A DNA stretch of 64,000 nt from Pardosa pseudoannulata (GCA_032207245.1 CM063501.1:82387168-82451167), one strand, 5' to 3'. Counted from the stretch's first letter, positions 46,625 to 59,732 are shown. Notes: generated by a model from the sequence alone, not told the origin. Program-made: numbers and translations.

Positions 46625-46775
46625 CTTGTGTTTATCGAATTTACAATAATTAGTTTCATCTGTTTCGAAACGCTATGGTCTCAATATTTCCTAATAAGAT
46701 TGGGAAATATTCCTACAGATATCCATCTGCAGTGGGATTCGAATCACTGTATTTCTGAAAGACAATTATCTACCT
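46625..46775 (-). mobile_element. Degenerate SINE family 1, tentative
   Basis: The complement of a B box (GGGATTCGAATCAC) is preceded by TTTCGAAACGCTATGGTCTC and CTAATAAGATTGGGA, in the order expected for an inverted copy. The rest is decayed. Confidence 0.5.
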
Positions 46776-47545
46776 ATTCAGCTTTTATCATTCATATATA
46801 TATATGTATCCTCAATAAAAGTATTGCATAGGATCCGGGCTATATCTTTCCTTAATTTTCATACCTTTTAATTTTTTTTATGATTAATCCTTCAAAACAA
46901 TAATTTTTCAAAAATAATTTACACCCTCGAAACGTGTACTAAGTGAAAAATTGAATTTTGTTAACATGAAAGTTCACCCTCAAAGCATAAAATTCCTATC
47001 AAGTTTTGAAAAATGAATGACATTTTAGTCAGTTGAAAATAAGTTTAAAAAAATAAAAGAACTTGGAAAAAAAACACGCAGATTCGGTTTTCCTCTTAAT
47101 GTTCCACTAGAAGTTCTATAATAACCTTCAGATGCGTTCCAAGTTATATCCAGAGTCATTTAACAAAGTAACCGAGGGAATTATTTCCATTATTTTTCAG
47201 GATAGTTCTCGCGGCGAAATTAAAGTTCGAATAATTTTCGATAAAAAATAGCATAAAAAAGAATTATAGATCCTAGGAGTTGATGCGTTTCGTAAAGAAT
47301 AGTGAAGAGAAAAAGACGATTCAAAAAGCATTCAGAAAAATTTTTGCTTTGAGTTTCAAAATAATTGGTTTAATAGCGTTGGGAAACTATCAAAACGCGT
47401 ATATTTAGTAATTATGCCTTTTCAAAACAAAAGACCACTTGTTTTGAAAATCTCTAAATTTTACTACTTTAATCAAATTTAGGTTGCTTGAAACCAAACA
47501 TATAACACTACAAAACCCATTGGTAAAAATTTTCTCAAACTACAG
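46776..47545. other. AT-rich stretch without recognised feature
   Basis: No supported feature. Confidence 0.4.
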
Positions 47546-47547
47546 TT

Positions 47548-48420
47548 TAAGTTGCCGTTTGTAAGACGCTAAAATATGGCTGAATAGATAGCTATAGGTG
47601 TTACTGAGTTCTAATCCCATTACTGACATCGATGTTCGTAGCTGTTCGTAATCGGTTTTAAACAGTAAGTCCCAATCTTATTAGCCTTCGTGTAGGAAAA
47701 AGATGGACGCACTCCAAATCAACTTTCAAAATATAAGGGAATCAAACATTTTCTGCTGAAGTCAAGCCTTTTCCTAGCTATCTGAAACTAACATGTAGCC
47801 CATCATATGACGGGATCAGTAAAATTTTTAATTTTCCTGCATTGTAAAGCAGCCTATAAGGCAGATAAAAAATGGTTTGCTATTTGGCTGAGAATTATCT
47901 GATACACGCTCAATAATTTGTTTATATTCAAAGTGTACCGAATGCAGTTTAGAATCACTTTGAATTCAATTAGAAAGATAATTCAAAGTTTTCTTAGCTA
48001 CGTCGAAATTATTGTTTAGTTCTTCCCAATATTTTTTGCCACAGTAATTAATGGAACACCCTTGACGTAGATTGAATTTGTTGTTAAATCTTGTAATAAA
48101 ATTTTCATTGCAACAGAATAATTCATGATTAAATTTAAAATTATCACATATGTACTTAATCTATTATTTAAGCCAAATATAAAAGCTAATTATTTACGTA
48201 ATATCTAAGTTCAGTGATAAAACGCATAAAAATAATGCAGACGATATTTAAATAATTTATAAGAAGAAATGATTAAATGAGATTGTTAAAGGAATGACGT
48301 CGTAATGGTAGAAAAAATGTTGTTTTTACCTGTTTATTTATTATGCAACACATTGATAAATTTAATCTCCTGCTCTTACCCTGGAAAAATATGGCTTAAT
48401 ATCATTAAATGCTATGCCAT
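47548..48420 (-). mobile_element. Helitron/SINE compound, single copy
   Basis: The SINE-like module at about 47560-47735 is the same as in the array at 1-1770 (TTTGTAAGACGCT, GATGTTCGTAGCTGTTC, GCACTCCAAATCAAC), followed by the same 50-bp link and a Helitron 3' end (CTAA at 47788-47791, hairpin ATCATATGACGGG). Helitron body continues to about 48420 and stops before the 5' end. Confidence 0.85.
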
Positions 48421-49085
48421 CGTCATCGCAGTACACTTTAAATGATTGTATTTTTTTTGTTGTATTTTAGTTAAATTTAAATTACCTTATTTTTGTATCT
48501 CGTGCATGACACACTGTCAAACTCTTAATTTGTGTCACAAACCCTACTGTCATAGCAGAAAGCAGTAATCTATAAAATAGATTCACAAGCTTGATTAAAT
48601 TTACGAATGACTTACAAAGTTAAATATTAAATTTAACAGTCCGGTGGGTGTGATACAAAATTTAAACTATCATGCTATTTGTCATTGCCAGATACATAAT
48701 TTAAAAAGACGCAGATATGTATTTCGCTTTAAACAAATTGTAGTTTTAAGTGTAGTACAAAACGTTGTTTCCTACACTTGAATGTTACCTTTCATTTATT
48801 TTTTATTTAATTAAAAACCACAATGATAATATTAAAATACAATACTAATAATTACAAGCAATGAAATGCAAAATATAGTACATACGTACGATAAGTGTTT
48901 AATTATAATAAATACCATTATTTTTGATTAATATATTAATAAATAAATCTTTAAAAAATAAGGTAATCAGTTAATCTCAAATGAGATCTGGCGCATTGAA
49001 CCCACATTTTCTTTAAAATATCACCTACATGTTTTAAGCAAAAGCTCTTGCTATAATTTAACCACTTCTATTTCGTTATAACTTT
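48421..49085. other. AT-rich stretch without recognised feature
   Basis: No gene or repeat recognised between the Helitron compound and the next SINE. Confidence 0.4.
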
Positions 49086-49087
49086 TT

Positions 49088-49256
49088 GGGCCGATTGGTT
49101 AGGGTGCTGCTCTTCGGTACCCGAGTTCGGGGGTTCGAATCCCAGAGTGGCATGGATGTTTGTAGCCGTTCGGAATCGGCTTTAAGCTGTAGGTCCCGGT
49201 CTCATTAGCCCTCGTGTTGCAAAAAGTAGAGTGTAGCGCTCCAAACCAAACCAAAC
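49088..49256 (+). mobile_element. SINE family 1, full length
   Basis: Complete head (GGGCCGATTGGTTAGGGTGC), B box GGGTTCGAATCCC, body, and CTCCAAACCAAACCAAACC tail. Close to consensus. Flanks are A/T-rich, so the target duplication cannot be called with confidence. Minus-strand frames here (49099-49281, 49205-49402) are translations of the SINE. Confidence 0.92.
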
Positions 49257-50560
49257 CTAAAATTTTTTGTTTCCTCAGCATACAAAGCTACATTCTCTCT
49301 CAGTAAAGTGCTGTGTCTTATTGCAACATAAACTTCATTGCATGCTCTAAAAAATTCATCTCTCATGAAAATCTTTTGTGACTTCTGTGCCACCATTTTC
49401 ATTAAGCTTTTATGTACTGTTTCGAAATCTAAAATTAAGTTTTATTCCATTTAAAAGAAATATACAAAAATTCAAAATTTCTGAGGAAAGAAACGTCAAA
49501 ATTTATTTAGAGACTTGAGATCTACAAACAAAAACTAGTAAACAAAGGATCTTCATACAGAAAAAAGAATAGCTACAAAAATCTCATCAGGAGACCAAGT
49601 TGAATCAATTGATCAGAAGGGCAGAATTTATTCTCTTAAAGGTTGGGATTTTTCTCACTTTGACAGAAAGTAGATTCCGATTTCACTATCTGCAAGATAC
49701 ACTACGTCTGACGAAGTGTTAAGTTAAGGTTAAACATGGAAAATGACAATCCTATAAATGTTTCTGTTTTGGATAGTTCAAGCCTATCCTAAAAGCAAAA
49801 ATATTACTAAACTGCTAAGCCAAAAAGAAAAGTACTAAACCTTTAAAATGTTCAGGGAAGAACATTTGCAAAACAATGCACTGCAAACAGTTAAACTCTA
49901 ATTTGCAAAATACTTAATCATTATCTGTTACAAAGCGATTCACATTTATCTCAAATTTTCAACCTTACGATGAATCGAATGTTCATGTTATTCTGTTGAT
50001 ATTAGACCAAGCAAAACGCGTTTAGTAATAAAGACAAACGGTGATATTTCTTTAAAGTTAGTTACAAACTAACACAACCATCCATGATACAATTGAATTC
50101 TCTATCAGATCCCGTTGTAAAACCGAAACATTGGGCACAAAAGGCAGTATTTTAAGCACCGCCTTCATTGTTGGATTTTTTGAGATCGATAGCTGATTAT
50201 AAAAATATTGAGAGTTCAATATTTTTTACAAACGTATATTAAGCTTAAAATCACAATCCATGGATTCTAGGCTTTGTATAATGTACTTATAACACACACA
50301 CACAAACACAAGTGTTTGTTCTCAAAGGGGAAACACAGTAAAAATATAATACCTTATATTTGAACTCAATCATTTATTATGTACACTAGTTATTTACAGA
50401 TAATATTTCTGGATTAATATATATATATAACATTCCTTAATCGACATTCATCAATATCCAACAATTCATTACACTTTTGTTTTGTTTTTATACGTTATTC
50501 CTTAATCAAAAGATTCTGAGACTCAAGGTAATTATTATGAATATTATTTAGTTTACCTCC
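49257..50560. other. Stretch without recognised feature
   Basis: A short (CA)n tract lies at about 50295-50310. No other feature is supported. Confidence 0.4.
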
Positions 50561-50564
50561 AGTA

Positions 50565-51010
50565 ATTACAGGGGAGAAGGCTGGGGCTATCAACCGGCTC
50601 GAGGTCGATGCAGACGTACGGGCGTAGAGACACGGAATTTCGATGTCTAGCACTCTTGAAACCAGACTTTCCCAACTTTCTTTTCAAATATTTCACCTCG
50701 GTTCAACGTCCCTTTTTTCTCTGTCCCAATCATCTGTTGGTGAAATTTTCCCACATTTGCATCCCCTTCTGGCGTGCAGGTGGGATAACTAAAATAGCTT
50801 TGTGAAAGTGGACATTGCTTAGCCCCTGCCCCATGTCTCACGGCCACATTCCTGCCTGTGCTTGACCGTTACACTTGGGCCACTTTGTGATCTATAATTG
50901 CTCCGCAGGGGTCCCCACTAATTCTCGAAATCAACAGCTGCACCTAAATTCTTCTTGGAAATTTAGTCCACAGCTGTATATGCAGGTGCCGATAATCGTG
51001 GGAAATTACA
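50565..51010. other. GC-richer segment, possible decayed LTR or exon
   Basis: Clearly richer in GC than its flanks, with overlapping open frames on both strands (50608-50805 plus, 50647-50847 minus) and no recognised domain. On the minus strand a TGTAACGGTCAAGC start at 50867 looks LTR-like, but no matching CA end with a target duplication was found. Confidence 0.3.
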
Positions 51011-51686
51011 TCGATATAGTAGAAAACATGCTTTAAATAGCTGCCTCCAGAGAAAGATATAGAACATGTACATTGGCTCGACTTCAACTACAGAATCGTA
51101 TATCGAATGCCAAATTGACAAAAAGGGGATTTTTTAAAGAGTTACGGGGAGGGGGAGATAGGAATCCGTATTTGAAATAAAAAAACAAGTTTCAAAACAG
51201 GCTAGTCTGTCCTCGTCATATCATGGTCTAAGACTGTAGTTGATTCATTATTGTTTTTCATTTTAGTATTCTCTAAAGTTATTTGTAAATATTTCCACTT
51301 ACATAAAAAGATAAATAATATAAAGTGCAAAGATATACAATTTTAACGTTCTAATTTGTGGATTACGTTAATCTTTAACACAGAAAAGTATAACATACAT
51401 ATAAAATCCATTAGCTTTATTCGACTCTTACGATTTGAAGTATGACAAACTAATTATTACATATAAAATATTCCCACACACTATCTTAAACCTTCCATCA
51501 TCACTGTCATCTATCCTACTGCAATAATGTTGCAATCGATTAGATTTTCTAAACTATACATAATTCAAAAATATTTTCTACAAAAGTAATTAAAACGTTT
51601 TTAAAATATTATAAAAGATGCTACACATTTTAGTGAAATAGATTAGTTTTAATGGATTTGAATGTGAATTGTATCCACTAATTGCA
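51011..51686. other. AT-rich stretch without recognised feature
   Basis: No supported feature before the 1.58-kb duplication. Confidence 0.4.
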
Positions 51687-53265
51687 CAATAAAACATATC
51701 GGGTAACTAAAAAAGTATCTACTAACAAGGCACACAATCACGAAGTTAGATCTAATACAAAACACTACTACTTCTGGAAAATCCTAATAGTCTATTGCCA
51801 TTTGTCCAGTGCCATTTCGGCAATAAAAAGCTTATTGATACGATTGCAGTAGATAAAGTGTTAATTACTCCAACCATTAAGTTCAATATATTTTTTTAAT
51901 TTACTTTTTCTAATAGTGCGTATAAAGAAAGAAATGCAGTCGCAAAACTTCTACTTTGATATTTAGATAATTACATTTGATGTAATAGCCGTAGGGTATT
52001 TTCGTAATTCTTCGTATTTAAGAAGCTTGTGGACATTAAAAATCCATTTTGTTTCAGACCAAGATCTTTGAAAATGCAGCAGGTTATTAGAAACATATTT
52101 ATGTGAAAGTTTTTACAATTTCAAGGTTAAATATTAATAACTTTTAGATATTATAGTCTTAGAAGTATCATTAGATTAAATGTTTCATGCGTATCACATC
52201 TATGTATGTTCTATTTATTCATAAAATACTGTTCGCTATTTTTCTATTAAAATTGTATTATGACGGACCACAAGTTGTCTATACCTAGTTTGTTAAAAAT
52301 TAAATAACCGTATGTATGTAGGATAACAGTACAAAATTATTTTACTGTAATTAAGAGCTTCAAATAAGATGCGATTGCGCATGCGTAATTATACCTGAAA
52401 ATTCTCCAGCGTCTAGTACTCTTCTAACGCTCAGAGCAGTCGCTCAGATTCCTTGAGCTTATATAATACATGATTCTAACATTGTTTATATAATGTTTTA
52501 CAACGCCTCTTGTGCATTAAGCGATACCTTATTAAACCTCAGAACAATAGTGTATATAAACATAAGAATTAACTGTAAGTGTATAAAAAATTAAAATTAT
52601 TTTTTAATTACAAAATGTAGGTTTTAACTTTTATTTCTAAAATGATAGATGTTGGGATTATTGTAATCTAACAATTTTATACTGTACAATGTAAATTGTC
52701 GACAGATTTCTGAGGTATATATCAGTTAGGAAGGCACCTGGAGTGTTTAAATATTTTGAAATTTTGAAATTGTAGATTTTAAAAACCGTTTTACATATTT
52801 ATTAATAACTCAATTACCTGTTGTGGTAAAATTTATGGGAGATATAAGGGATATATATTAAAATATCCTTCAAGATTTGTTTTATTAGTTATATTTTAAA
52901 ATTCACACAGATATAAACATTGAATTTTCAGTCAAATTTCGCCAAGCTGAATCTCTCATGCAGCTATAATATTTATTCCTGAAATACTAATTCATTGTAA
53001 ATTAGAACACAAAAAATAAAAAAGGATGGATTTAAAACTGTTTCTGTGTTTGTATAAAACAGAAAGACACAAAATATAGACAGCCAAGCAGTCGCCATTT
53101 ATCAGCAGTTCGAGGATCTTGAAGTCTTGAACCTTTTTAAAAAAGATTTTGATGTATGGTTGTGATAGTATATAATTATAAAGTTTTAACATAGTCTTGT
53201 ATATTTGACGAAATAGTGTAAAAAATAGATAAAGTTTACACGGAAACTTCAAAAATGTGTGTTGA
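51687..53265. repeat. Tandem duplication, left copy (1579 bp)
   Basis: Begins CAATAAAACATATCGGGTAACTAAAAA, which recurs at 53266 as the start of the right copy. The two copies align end to end, with landmarks such as GCGATACCTTATTAAACCTC and ATTCCTGAAATA. The copies differ by many substitutions, so the duplication is not recent. The 94-codon minus frame at 52992-53276 has no recognised domain. Confidence 0.93.
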
Positions 53266-55125
53266 CAATAAAACATATCGGGTAACTAAAAACCTTATTT
53301 ACTAACAAAAGCACACAGACACGAAAGCAGATTTAATATAAAACACTAATACTCTTGGAAAATCAAAATAGATTACCCATGCCATTTTTCCAGTAAAAAG
53401 CTTATAGAATTGCAGTAGAGAAAGTGTTAATTACTCCAACAAATAAGTTGAGTATATTTCTTTAATTTACTTTATCAAATAGTGCTTATAAAGAAAGGTA
53501 TGCAATTGCGAAACTTCTAATTTTATATTTAGATAGATTCAATTGATGTAAAAGTCATACGATTTTTTCTTAATTTTTTCGAAATTAAAGAACTTGTGGA
53601 CATTCAAAATTCATTTTGTTTCAGACCAAACTCTTTTAAAATTTAGCAGATTATTAGAAACATATTTTTGTGAAAGTTTTTACGATTTCAAGGTTAAACC
53701 TTAATAACTGTAAGATATTATAGTCTTAGAAATATCATTAGATTAAACGTTTCATGCGTATCACATCTATGTATATTCTATTTATTCATAAAATACTATT
53801 CTCTATTTTCCTATGAAAATTGTATTATGGCGGACCACTAGTTGTCTATTCCTAGTTTACTTAAAACTAAGTAACAGTATGCATGTAGGATAACTGTACA
53901 AAATTATTTTACTGTAATTAAGATGTTCAAATAAGATGCGATTACGCATGCGTAATTATATCTGAAACTCCTCCAGCGTCTAGTACTGTTCTAACACTCA
54001 GAGCAGTCAGATTCCTTGTGCTTATATAATACATGGTGCTAACAATGTTTATATAATATTTTACAAACGCCCCTTCTGAATTAAGCGATACCTTATTAAA
54101 CCTCAGAACTAAAATGGTTATAAACATAAGAATTAACTGTCCAGATATAAAAAAATTAAAATTAATTTTTCATTACAAAATGTATATTATAACTTTTATT
54201 TCTAAAATGATAAATGTTGGGATTATTGCAATATAAGAATTTTATACTGTACAATGTAAATTGTCGATAGATTTCTGAGGTATATTTCAGTTAGAAATTC
54301 ACATGGATTGTTTTAAATATTTTTAAAATTTGAAATTGCATAATTTAAAAACCGTTTTTCGTATTTATTAATAACTAAATTACTTGTTGTGGTAATAATT
54401 ATGGGAGATAAAAAGTGTATATTTTAAAATATTCTTCAAGATTTGTTTTATAGTTATATTTTAAAATTCACACAGATATAAACAATGAATTTTCAGTCAA
54501 ATTTCTCCAAGCTTAATCTCTAATGCAGCTATAATATTTATTCCTGAAATAATAATTGTGAATTTGAACACAATAAAGTAAAAAAGGATTAATTTATTAT
54601 ATGAATTTAAAACTGTTTCTATGTTTGTATAAAGAAGAAAGACACAAAAAATAGAGACAGCCAAGAAGTCAAGATTTTTTTTTTGTATTTCGAGTACTTT
54701 GACGCCATGAGCTTTTTAATCAAGCGTTTGGTTTATGATTGTAATAGTACATAATTATAAAAATTAATATACTATTGTATATTTGGAAGCTCAGTGGCGT
54801 TGGGTTAGCGCTACGCGTTCCCAAGGCACAGGTCCGAGGCTCGATTCCCGGGCTGGGCAAGTTTGACAGCCTATCATACCTTCAGTGGGTAGAGAAACTA
54901 AGGACCAATTATGCTTGGGAACTAAACATTGGGAGGGTCTGCGTAAGGCTGACCACCTAACAGGAACATATGATTCGCACTCAGGGCCCTTGGTCTAGAA
55001 AACGGAGATTGTAACCTTAGGCCCTGGCCTCCTAAGAGCTGTTGCGCCGAGAAGAGTTGTATATTTGACGAAATAGTATGAAGAGTACATAAATTTTGAA
55101 AGGAAGCGTCAAAATTGTGTGCTGT
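53266..55125. repeat. Tandem duplication, right copy, with SINE insertion
   Basis: Right copy of the 1.58-kb unit, lengthened by a 271-bp SINE plus an 11-bp target duplication. Subtracting these gives about 1578 bp, matching the left copy. Confidence 0.93.
54786..55056 (+). mobile_element. SINE family 2, full length (271 bp)
   Basis: Flanked by a perfect 11-bp duplication, TTGTATATTTG (54775-54785 and 55057-55067). The left copy of the tandem duplication has a single TTGTATATTTG at the same point (near 53199). The tRNA-like head has GAAGCTCAGTGGCGTTGGG and the B box AGGCTCGATTCCC. The body continues with CTTCAGTGGGTAGAGAAACT and GGGCCCTTGGTCTAGAAAACG, and ends GTTGCGCCGAGAAGAG with no poly(A). 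Confidence 0.93.
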
Positions 55126-55387
55126 TAATAAAATTATCGTCAAACGGTAAACTTTCTTTATATTTATATTGAGTGTGGAATAATTTTAAAATTTAGGCAA
55201 ATTTATCTCAGCAATTTAAGTTAATTTTACCGTGCTGTATAATTAAGAGTTTTTCTTTTCTTTTAATAAACCAAACATATTATAGTAAGTTTAGATAAAA
55301 CATGATTTCAATGTTAGTTCTTTTTTATGAAGAAAACATATCGAAATATACTTATAGATATGTAGATGGGATGTTGCACAAAGTTTC

Positions 55388-55535
55388 GTTCGGTTTGGAG
55401 AGCTACAGTCTACTGTTCTGCTATACGAGGGGTAATAAGAGAGACCTACTACTTAAAAGACAATTCCGATCAGCTACTGACATCATCCATGCCATTCGTT
55501 GGGTTCAAACCAGATAGCGGCAGTCTACAATTCGG
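55388..55535 (-). mobile_element. SINE family 1, degenerate
   Basis: The complement shows GGTTTGGAGAGCTACAGTCTACTG, CTACTACTTAAAAGACAATTCCGATC, CATCCATGCCATTCGTTGGG and TTCAAACCAGATAG. Frames at 55302-55563 are translations of it. Confidence 0.82.
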
Positions 55536-57143
55536 CCATCATTCTGCCCCAAATAAAGGATGATGAACTAATCTATGAGATCTTCTATTATCAAACCTAA
55601 CCAGTAGCAAATGTCTAACCAATCAATCCGCCAATCTAGAAACTTACAATGGTTATTAGCCATATGAGAATCGAATAAGAAGGTCTGCAAAATATTCTAA
55701 TAGTAAAATAATCACTGGTAATTTATTTTTCAAGATGAAGAAATAAAACTAAAATAAAGATTTCTTATTGCTTATTGAAACATGTTTAACCCTTAATTTA
55801 GCTACAACGGACATGTATATTTATAACTACTTTATAACATAATTGTTAGTGTTCGCCAGAGAGGACATTAATTATCTCAAAAATGGAAACTGATATATTT
55901 TTTTTTGTTTATTTTACAGAGATCCTAATGTCTATACAGACATGGGAAAATAACAGAAATTAAAATATATTTGAAAAAACATCTTGTCAAATTAAGGGTG
56001 AAACCATTTAGAACACAAAGGGGGAAATATAAAGTTTTTGGTGCACCTTAAAACAAATAATTTTATTTAATTAATTTATAAAGTATTTTTAAAATCAGTG
56101 CAATTATTAGGACTATGCTTTTAAACTATAATCTAAACATATATATATGGCTTAATATTTTAAAGTACACCTTATGCTGTTTTAATTTTTTCCAAATTTA
56201 TACCGAATAAATACCAAATTTAAAAGGTAAGGTGTAACATTAAGATCAAATAATTAAAGTCAGAATTAAAACTAAATGAATTAAATCTATCAACTAATTC
56301 CAAGAAAATTAGCGCCAATAAAAAAAGCATACAAACTAAAAAAAACATTTTTAACTGTTCTGTTAAATGACAAGACCTAGCCCTTTTTTCTTTCTTTTTT
56401 TCATTCTGTCATTTAGATATGTTCGTGTCAACTTCTAAAAACGATAGAATAAAAAATTCCAAAGGTTATAAAAGTTGATCTCAGCAATTTTCCGATTCTT
56501 TTGCAGTCAGCACGTAGGTGATAACATGAAGTCAGTGTAAAGAGTCATTAAGATTGGGTGTGTCTCAAATATTAAAGACTGTTGAATTCTGTAATTTTTT
56601 TTTCGGTATCATTGATTTTCTGTAAAACAAGAGTAAAGAGTCTATATCTTTATTAAAAGTGTTATTTCTCTGCACTGGAAAGCTTTAAATTTGAATGGCT
56701 GTTTAATAATAGTATACATAGTATATTTTAAAACTATTTTTAAATATTTCTCATTTGAAAAAAAAGTTATGGCTTTAATATTATCTCTGATATTCATTTT
56801 CAAAGATTTGTTACTTTTTATTTGGTTTATACGTTAATAAATATGTAGTCTATTGGAACAATACTTGATCGAAAGAAATTAATCTGACTATAAATGCATT
56901 GAATCTAGTCATCAAAATCACATTTAACTTAATTCATAATTATTCATGTTTTTTTACTTCAGTCTTTTGGCAATAAAAATGCAATTATGAAAACGACAAA
57001 AATAAACTCTATAAATTTCAAAATTTTTATTACTTCCCAATATCACAAGAATCGTATTATTATGTAATTTAGATTCTTAAAAGGCTTAAAAGTTTGCTTA
57101 TTCTTAACAGGAACGTTACTAAATAGGTTAAACAGAACAACCA
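55536..57143. other. AT-rich stretch with one dispersed repeat
   Basis: Apart from the block at 56461-56590 I see no gene or repeat. Confidence 0.4.
56461..56590 (+). repeat. Dispersed repeat with TATA-box-like motif, copy 1
   Basis: Shared with 60535-60665 in order: TTATAAAAGT, CAATTT, TTCT..GCA, CACGTAGGTGATAACAT, TCATTAAGATTGGGTGTGTCT.AAATATTAAAGA.TGTTGAATT. Copy 1 has an ATGAAGTCAGTG after the GATAAC phrase. It could be a duplicated promoter or first exon, or part of an unknown transposon. Confidence 0.6.
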
Positions 57144-58632
57144 GTGATTGTGTTTACATGTCCCAACAAGTTTATTATATTTAAGAGCGACTGATTAACC
57201 CTGAGAGTGTTTAACACCTTATTACACTTGAAAGGAACAGAATAACAGAATGTTCCTTCCCTTGGTCTTCTATGAACATTTCTTTAAATTAGGTAGTATC
57301 CATTCATAAAGAAGCAGATTGGATTTTAAAATCACAAATTTCAGAGGGGCTCGGTGAAATGGAGAAGGGTTTCAACAGAATATGGTATGCTGGGGTATGA
57401 AATCGGTGGCGCAGATGTTTAAAACACTCTATCCTAGGAGATATTCATTGGAAAAATGGCGGAAAGATAAGTTGAATCAGCTATTAAAATCAAACCGAAA
57501 CAAAATTGAGTTGAACTTTATATTCTGTTTTGAAAGAGTCGAATACATTCCGTATTCAGTAGCAATATATTAACTGGAAACAGGGTCTGAAAAATCCCAT
57601 GGTTAGTCCAATACGCTCAAATCCAATCTTCTATGTATTTGGAGAATGCTTAACCTTATGGTGGTGTTCCGTGCTGGCATTTCTCTATGTTTTTGTTGGA
57701 TTATTCCAAATACCTTTTAACTGACGTGGAGCCTTCCCACATGGAATGCTTTGTTTACTTATTGAAAATTTGAGCCGATAGTTATCCATTTGTATGTGAT
57801 ATTAAATAACGATCACTTTAACTACTGCCATGAAAAATATCTTACTTCAAATTTTTAGAGGAAATATGTGTTTGAAGATGCAGTGATTTTGTTTACATGT
57901 CCCAACACGTTTATTATATTTAAAAGAGACTCATTAACCCAGATAGTGTTTAACAATTTATTACACTTTAAAGGTACAGTACAACATAATGTTCTCTAAC
58001 TTGGCCTTAAATGAACATTTCTTTAGGCTAGGTAGTCTCCATTTATAGAGAAGAAGATTGGGTTTGAAAATCTCAAAGTTCAGAGAGGCTCGGTAAAAGG
58101 GAGAAGGGTTCCAACCGAATACGTTATGCTGGGAAATGAAATCGGTGGCTCAGGTGTTTAAAATACTTTATCCTAGCAGATATTTGTTGGGAAAATGGCG
58201 AAAAGATAAGTGGATTCAGCTAATAAAATCCGTTGCCGAGTTGAAGCAAAATTGAGTTAAACTTTGGATTCTGTTTCGCAAGAGTCAAATCCATTCCGTG
58301 TTCAGTATCCATGTATTAACTGGAAACCAGGGTCTACAAAATCCAATGATTATTCCACTAAGATCAAATCCAATCTTATCTGCATATGGCGAATGCTTAA
58401 CTTTATGGTGGTGTTACATACTGGCATTTCTCTAGATCTTTGTTGCATTATACCAACTATATTTTAACTGACGTGGATCTTTGCCACATGGAATGCTTGG
58501 TTTACTTATTGAAAATTAGAGCCGATAGGTATCCATTTGTAGATGATATCAAATTAGGATCACTTAAACTGCGGCAATGAAGAATATCTTACTTCAAATT
58601 TTACTAGGAAGGATGAGTTTTCAGATGCAGTT
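57144..58632. repeat. Tandem duplication, two units of about 740 bp
   Basis: GTGATT..GTTTACATGTCCCAACA at 57144 and 57883 mark the unit starts. Shared landmarks include GGTGGCGCAG/GGTGGCTCAG, GCTTAACCTTATGGTGGTGTT and TGACGTGGA.CCTT.CCACATGGAATGCTT. The copies differ by roughly a tenth of positions by eye. Short frames (57382-57573, 58264-58467) are not conserved between units. Confidence 0.93.
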
Positions 58633-58675
58633 CTAGAGCCGCTATAATTGCGTATTAACGTGAACGTCTGAACTG

Positions 58676-58954
58676 GTGGTGATTACCCGAAACACAAAAA
58701 TGCTTACTTCAGGCCGAATACTCGATGTATTAATGCAGTACGAGCTGCAAAGATGTCAGGACGCACTCAATGACTTTAATGGTTGTGAAATTGAGAAAAA
58801 TGGACGCGCTGTGGCATCGCCCCCGTTTGCTATATCAAACGAGAAGGATTTTCAGTATTCACCACCATGTACGCGATTGGAAATGCATGGACCGGTCAAG
58901 AAATCTAAAAATTTCATTACCCAGAAAATATTTGTGTGTCTTTTAAGATATTGA
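58676..58954 (+). other. Open frame, 92 codons, unknown
   Basis: Less AT-rich than its surroundings, with balanced residue use (RILDVLMQYELQRCQDALND). No recognised domain, no start context or splice signal I would trust. It could be an exon or a decayed transposon frame. Confidence 0.25.
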
Positions 58955-59356
58955 TTACAGCCTACAAACCATCCCTCTACGTTGTGAAATAAAAACAATC
59001 TGAAATATTTCCAAACCAAAGTAATGTCAAAACCATTAGGTAGTACATAGTAACCAAGCAATTTCTATATTTTTTTCCTACATCCAAGATATTTTTGTAC
59101 TATCTTGACACTCTCTACCTCGAAAATCGTAGCTGTCTGACGATTTCGTACATTGAAAGTCCTATTTGTCGCGAACAAACAATCCGAGTCTATATCAGGC
59201 AGTTTACCCATACTGACAATTCCATGAACTAAGAACAACCACAGTACGACCTATGTATGCAGTTATCACAGCGTCCTCAGTTGCGCATAAAATATGAGTA
59301 GAACTACACAATTTCCATATCCCGTGCTATCAATAATTGAGCAGCACTTCAGTGTG

Positions 59357-59357
<1 letters not shown>

Positions 59358-59432
<75 letters not shown>
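59358..59432. repeat. (AT)n microsatellite
   Basis: Uninterrupted AT dinucleotides, about 75 bp. The frame beginning at 59337 reads through it. Confidence 0.98.
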
Positions 59433-59436
<4 letters not shown>

Positions 59437-59732
59437 AGCCTGTGAGAAGTCAACGAACCAATGATGTCTTGATACTGTCTTTATTCATGACTATTGAGCA
59501 GTTTCAGATCCCACCCTACAACATAGCGTCTCTCATTTGGCGGGAAAGTTTTAACAAAAGAGCCTTACTGGGCGTCGATCCATTATCTACCCTACCTCAA
59601 GACGTTCTCTCTCAATTCTTATGCGTCAAGCTCTTTTATATGGAGTTATTAGTGAATCACGTATCTGCATTAAAGCGTGCGCTGCATTTTATGCCTTTAA
59701 ACCCCTAATTTATTGATTTTGTGTTTCAAACC

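Noticed and set aside
50280..50867. Solo LTR on the minus strand starting TGTAACGG
   Set aside because: No CA-ended partner border with a 4-6 bp target duplication could be located.
54775..54960. Possible genuine tRNA gene near 54790
   Set aside because: A- and B-box-like motifs are present but there is no acceptor-stem pairing; target duplications show it is a SINE.
51687..55125. LTR retrotransposon with 1.58-kb LTRs
   Set aside because: The two copies are directly adjacent with no internal region, primer-binding site or TG...CA ends.
59337..59432. Start of the 123-codon frame at 59337
   Set aside because: The first third is the (AT)n tract; only the portion after 59432 is even worth noting and it has no recognisable domain.
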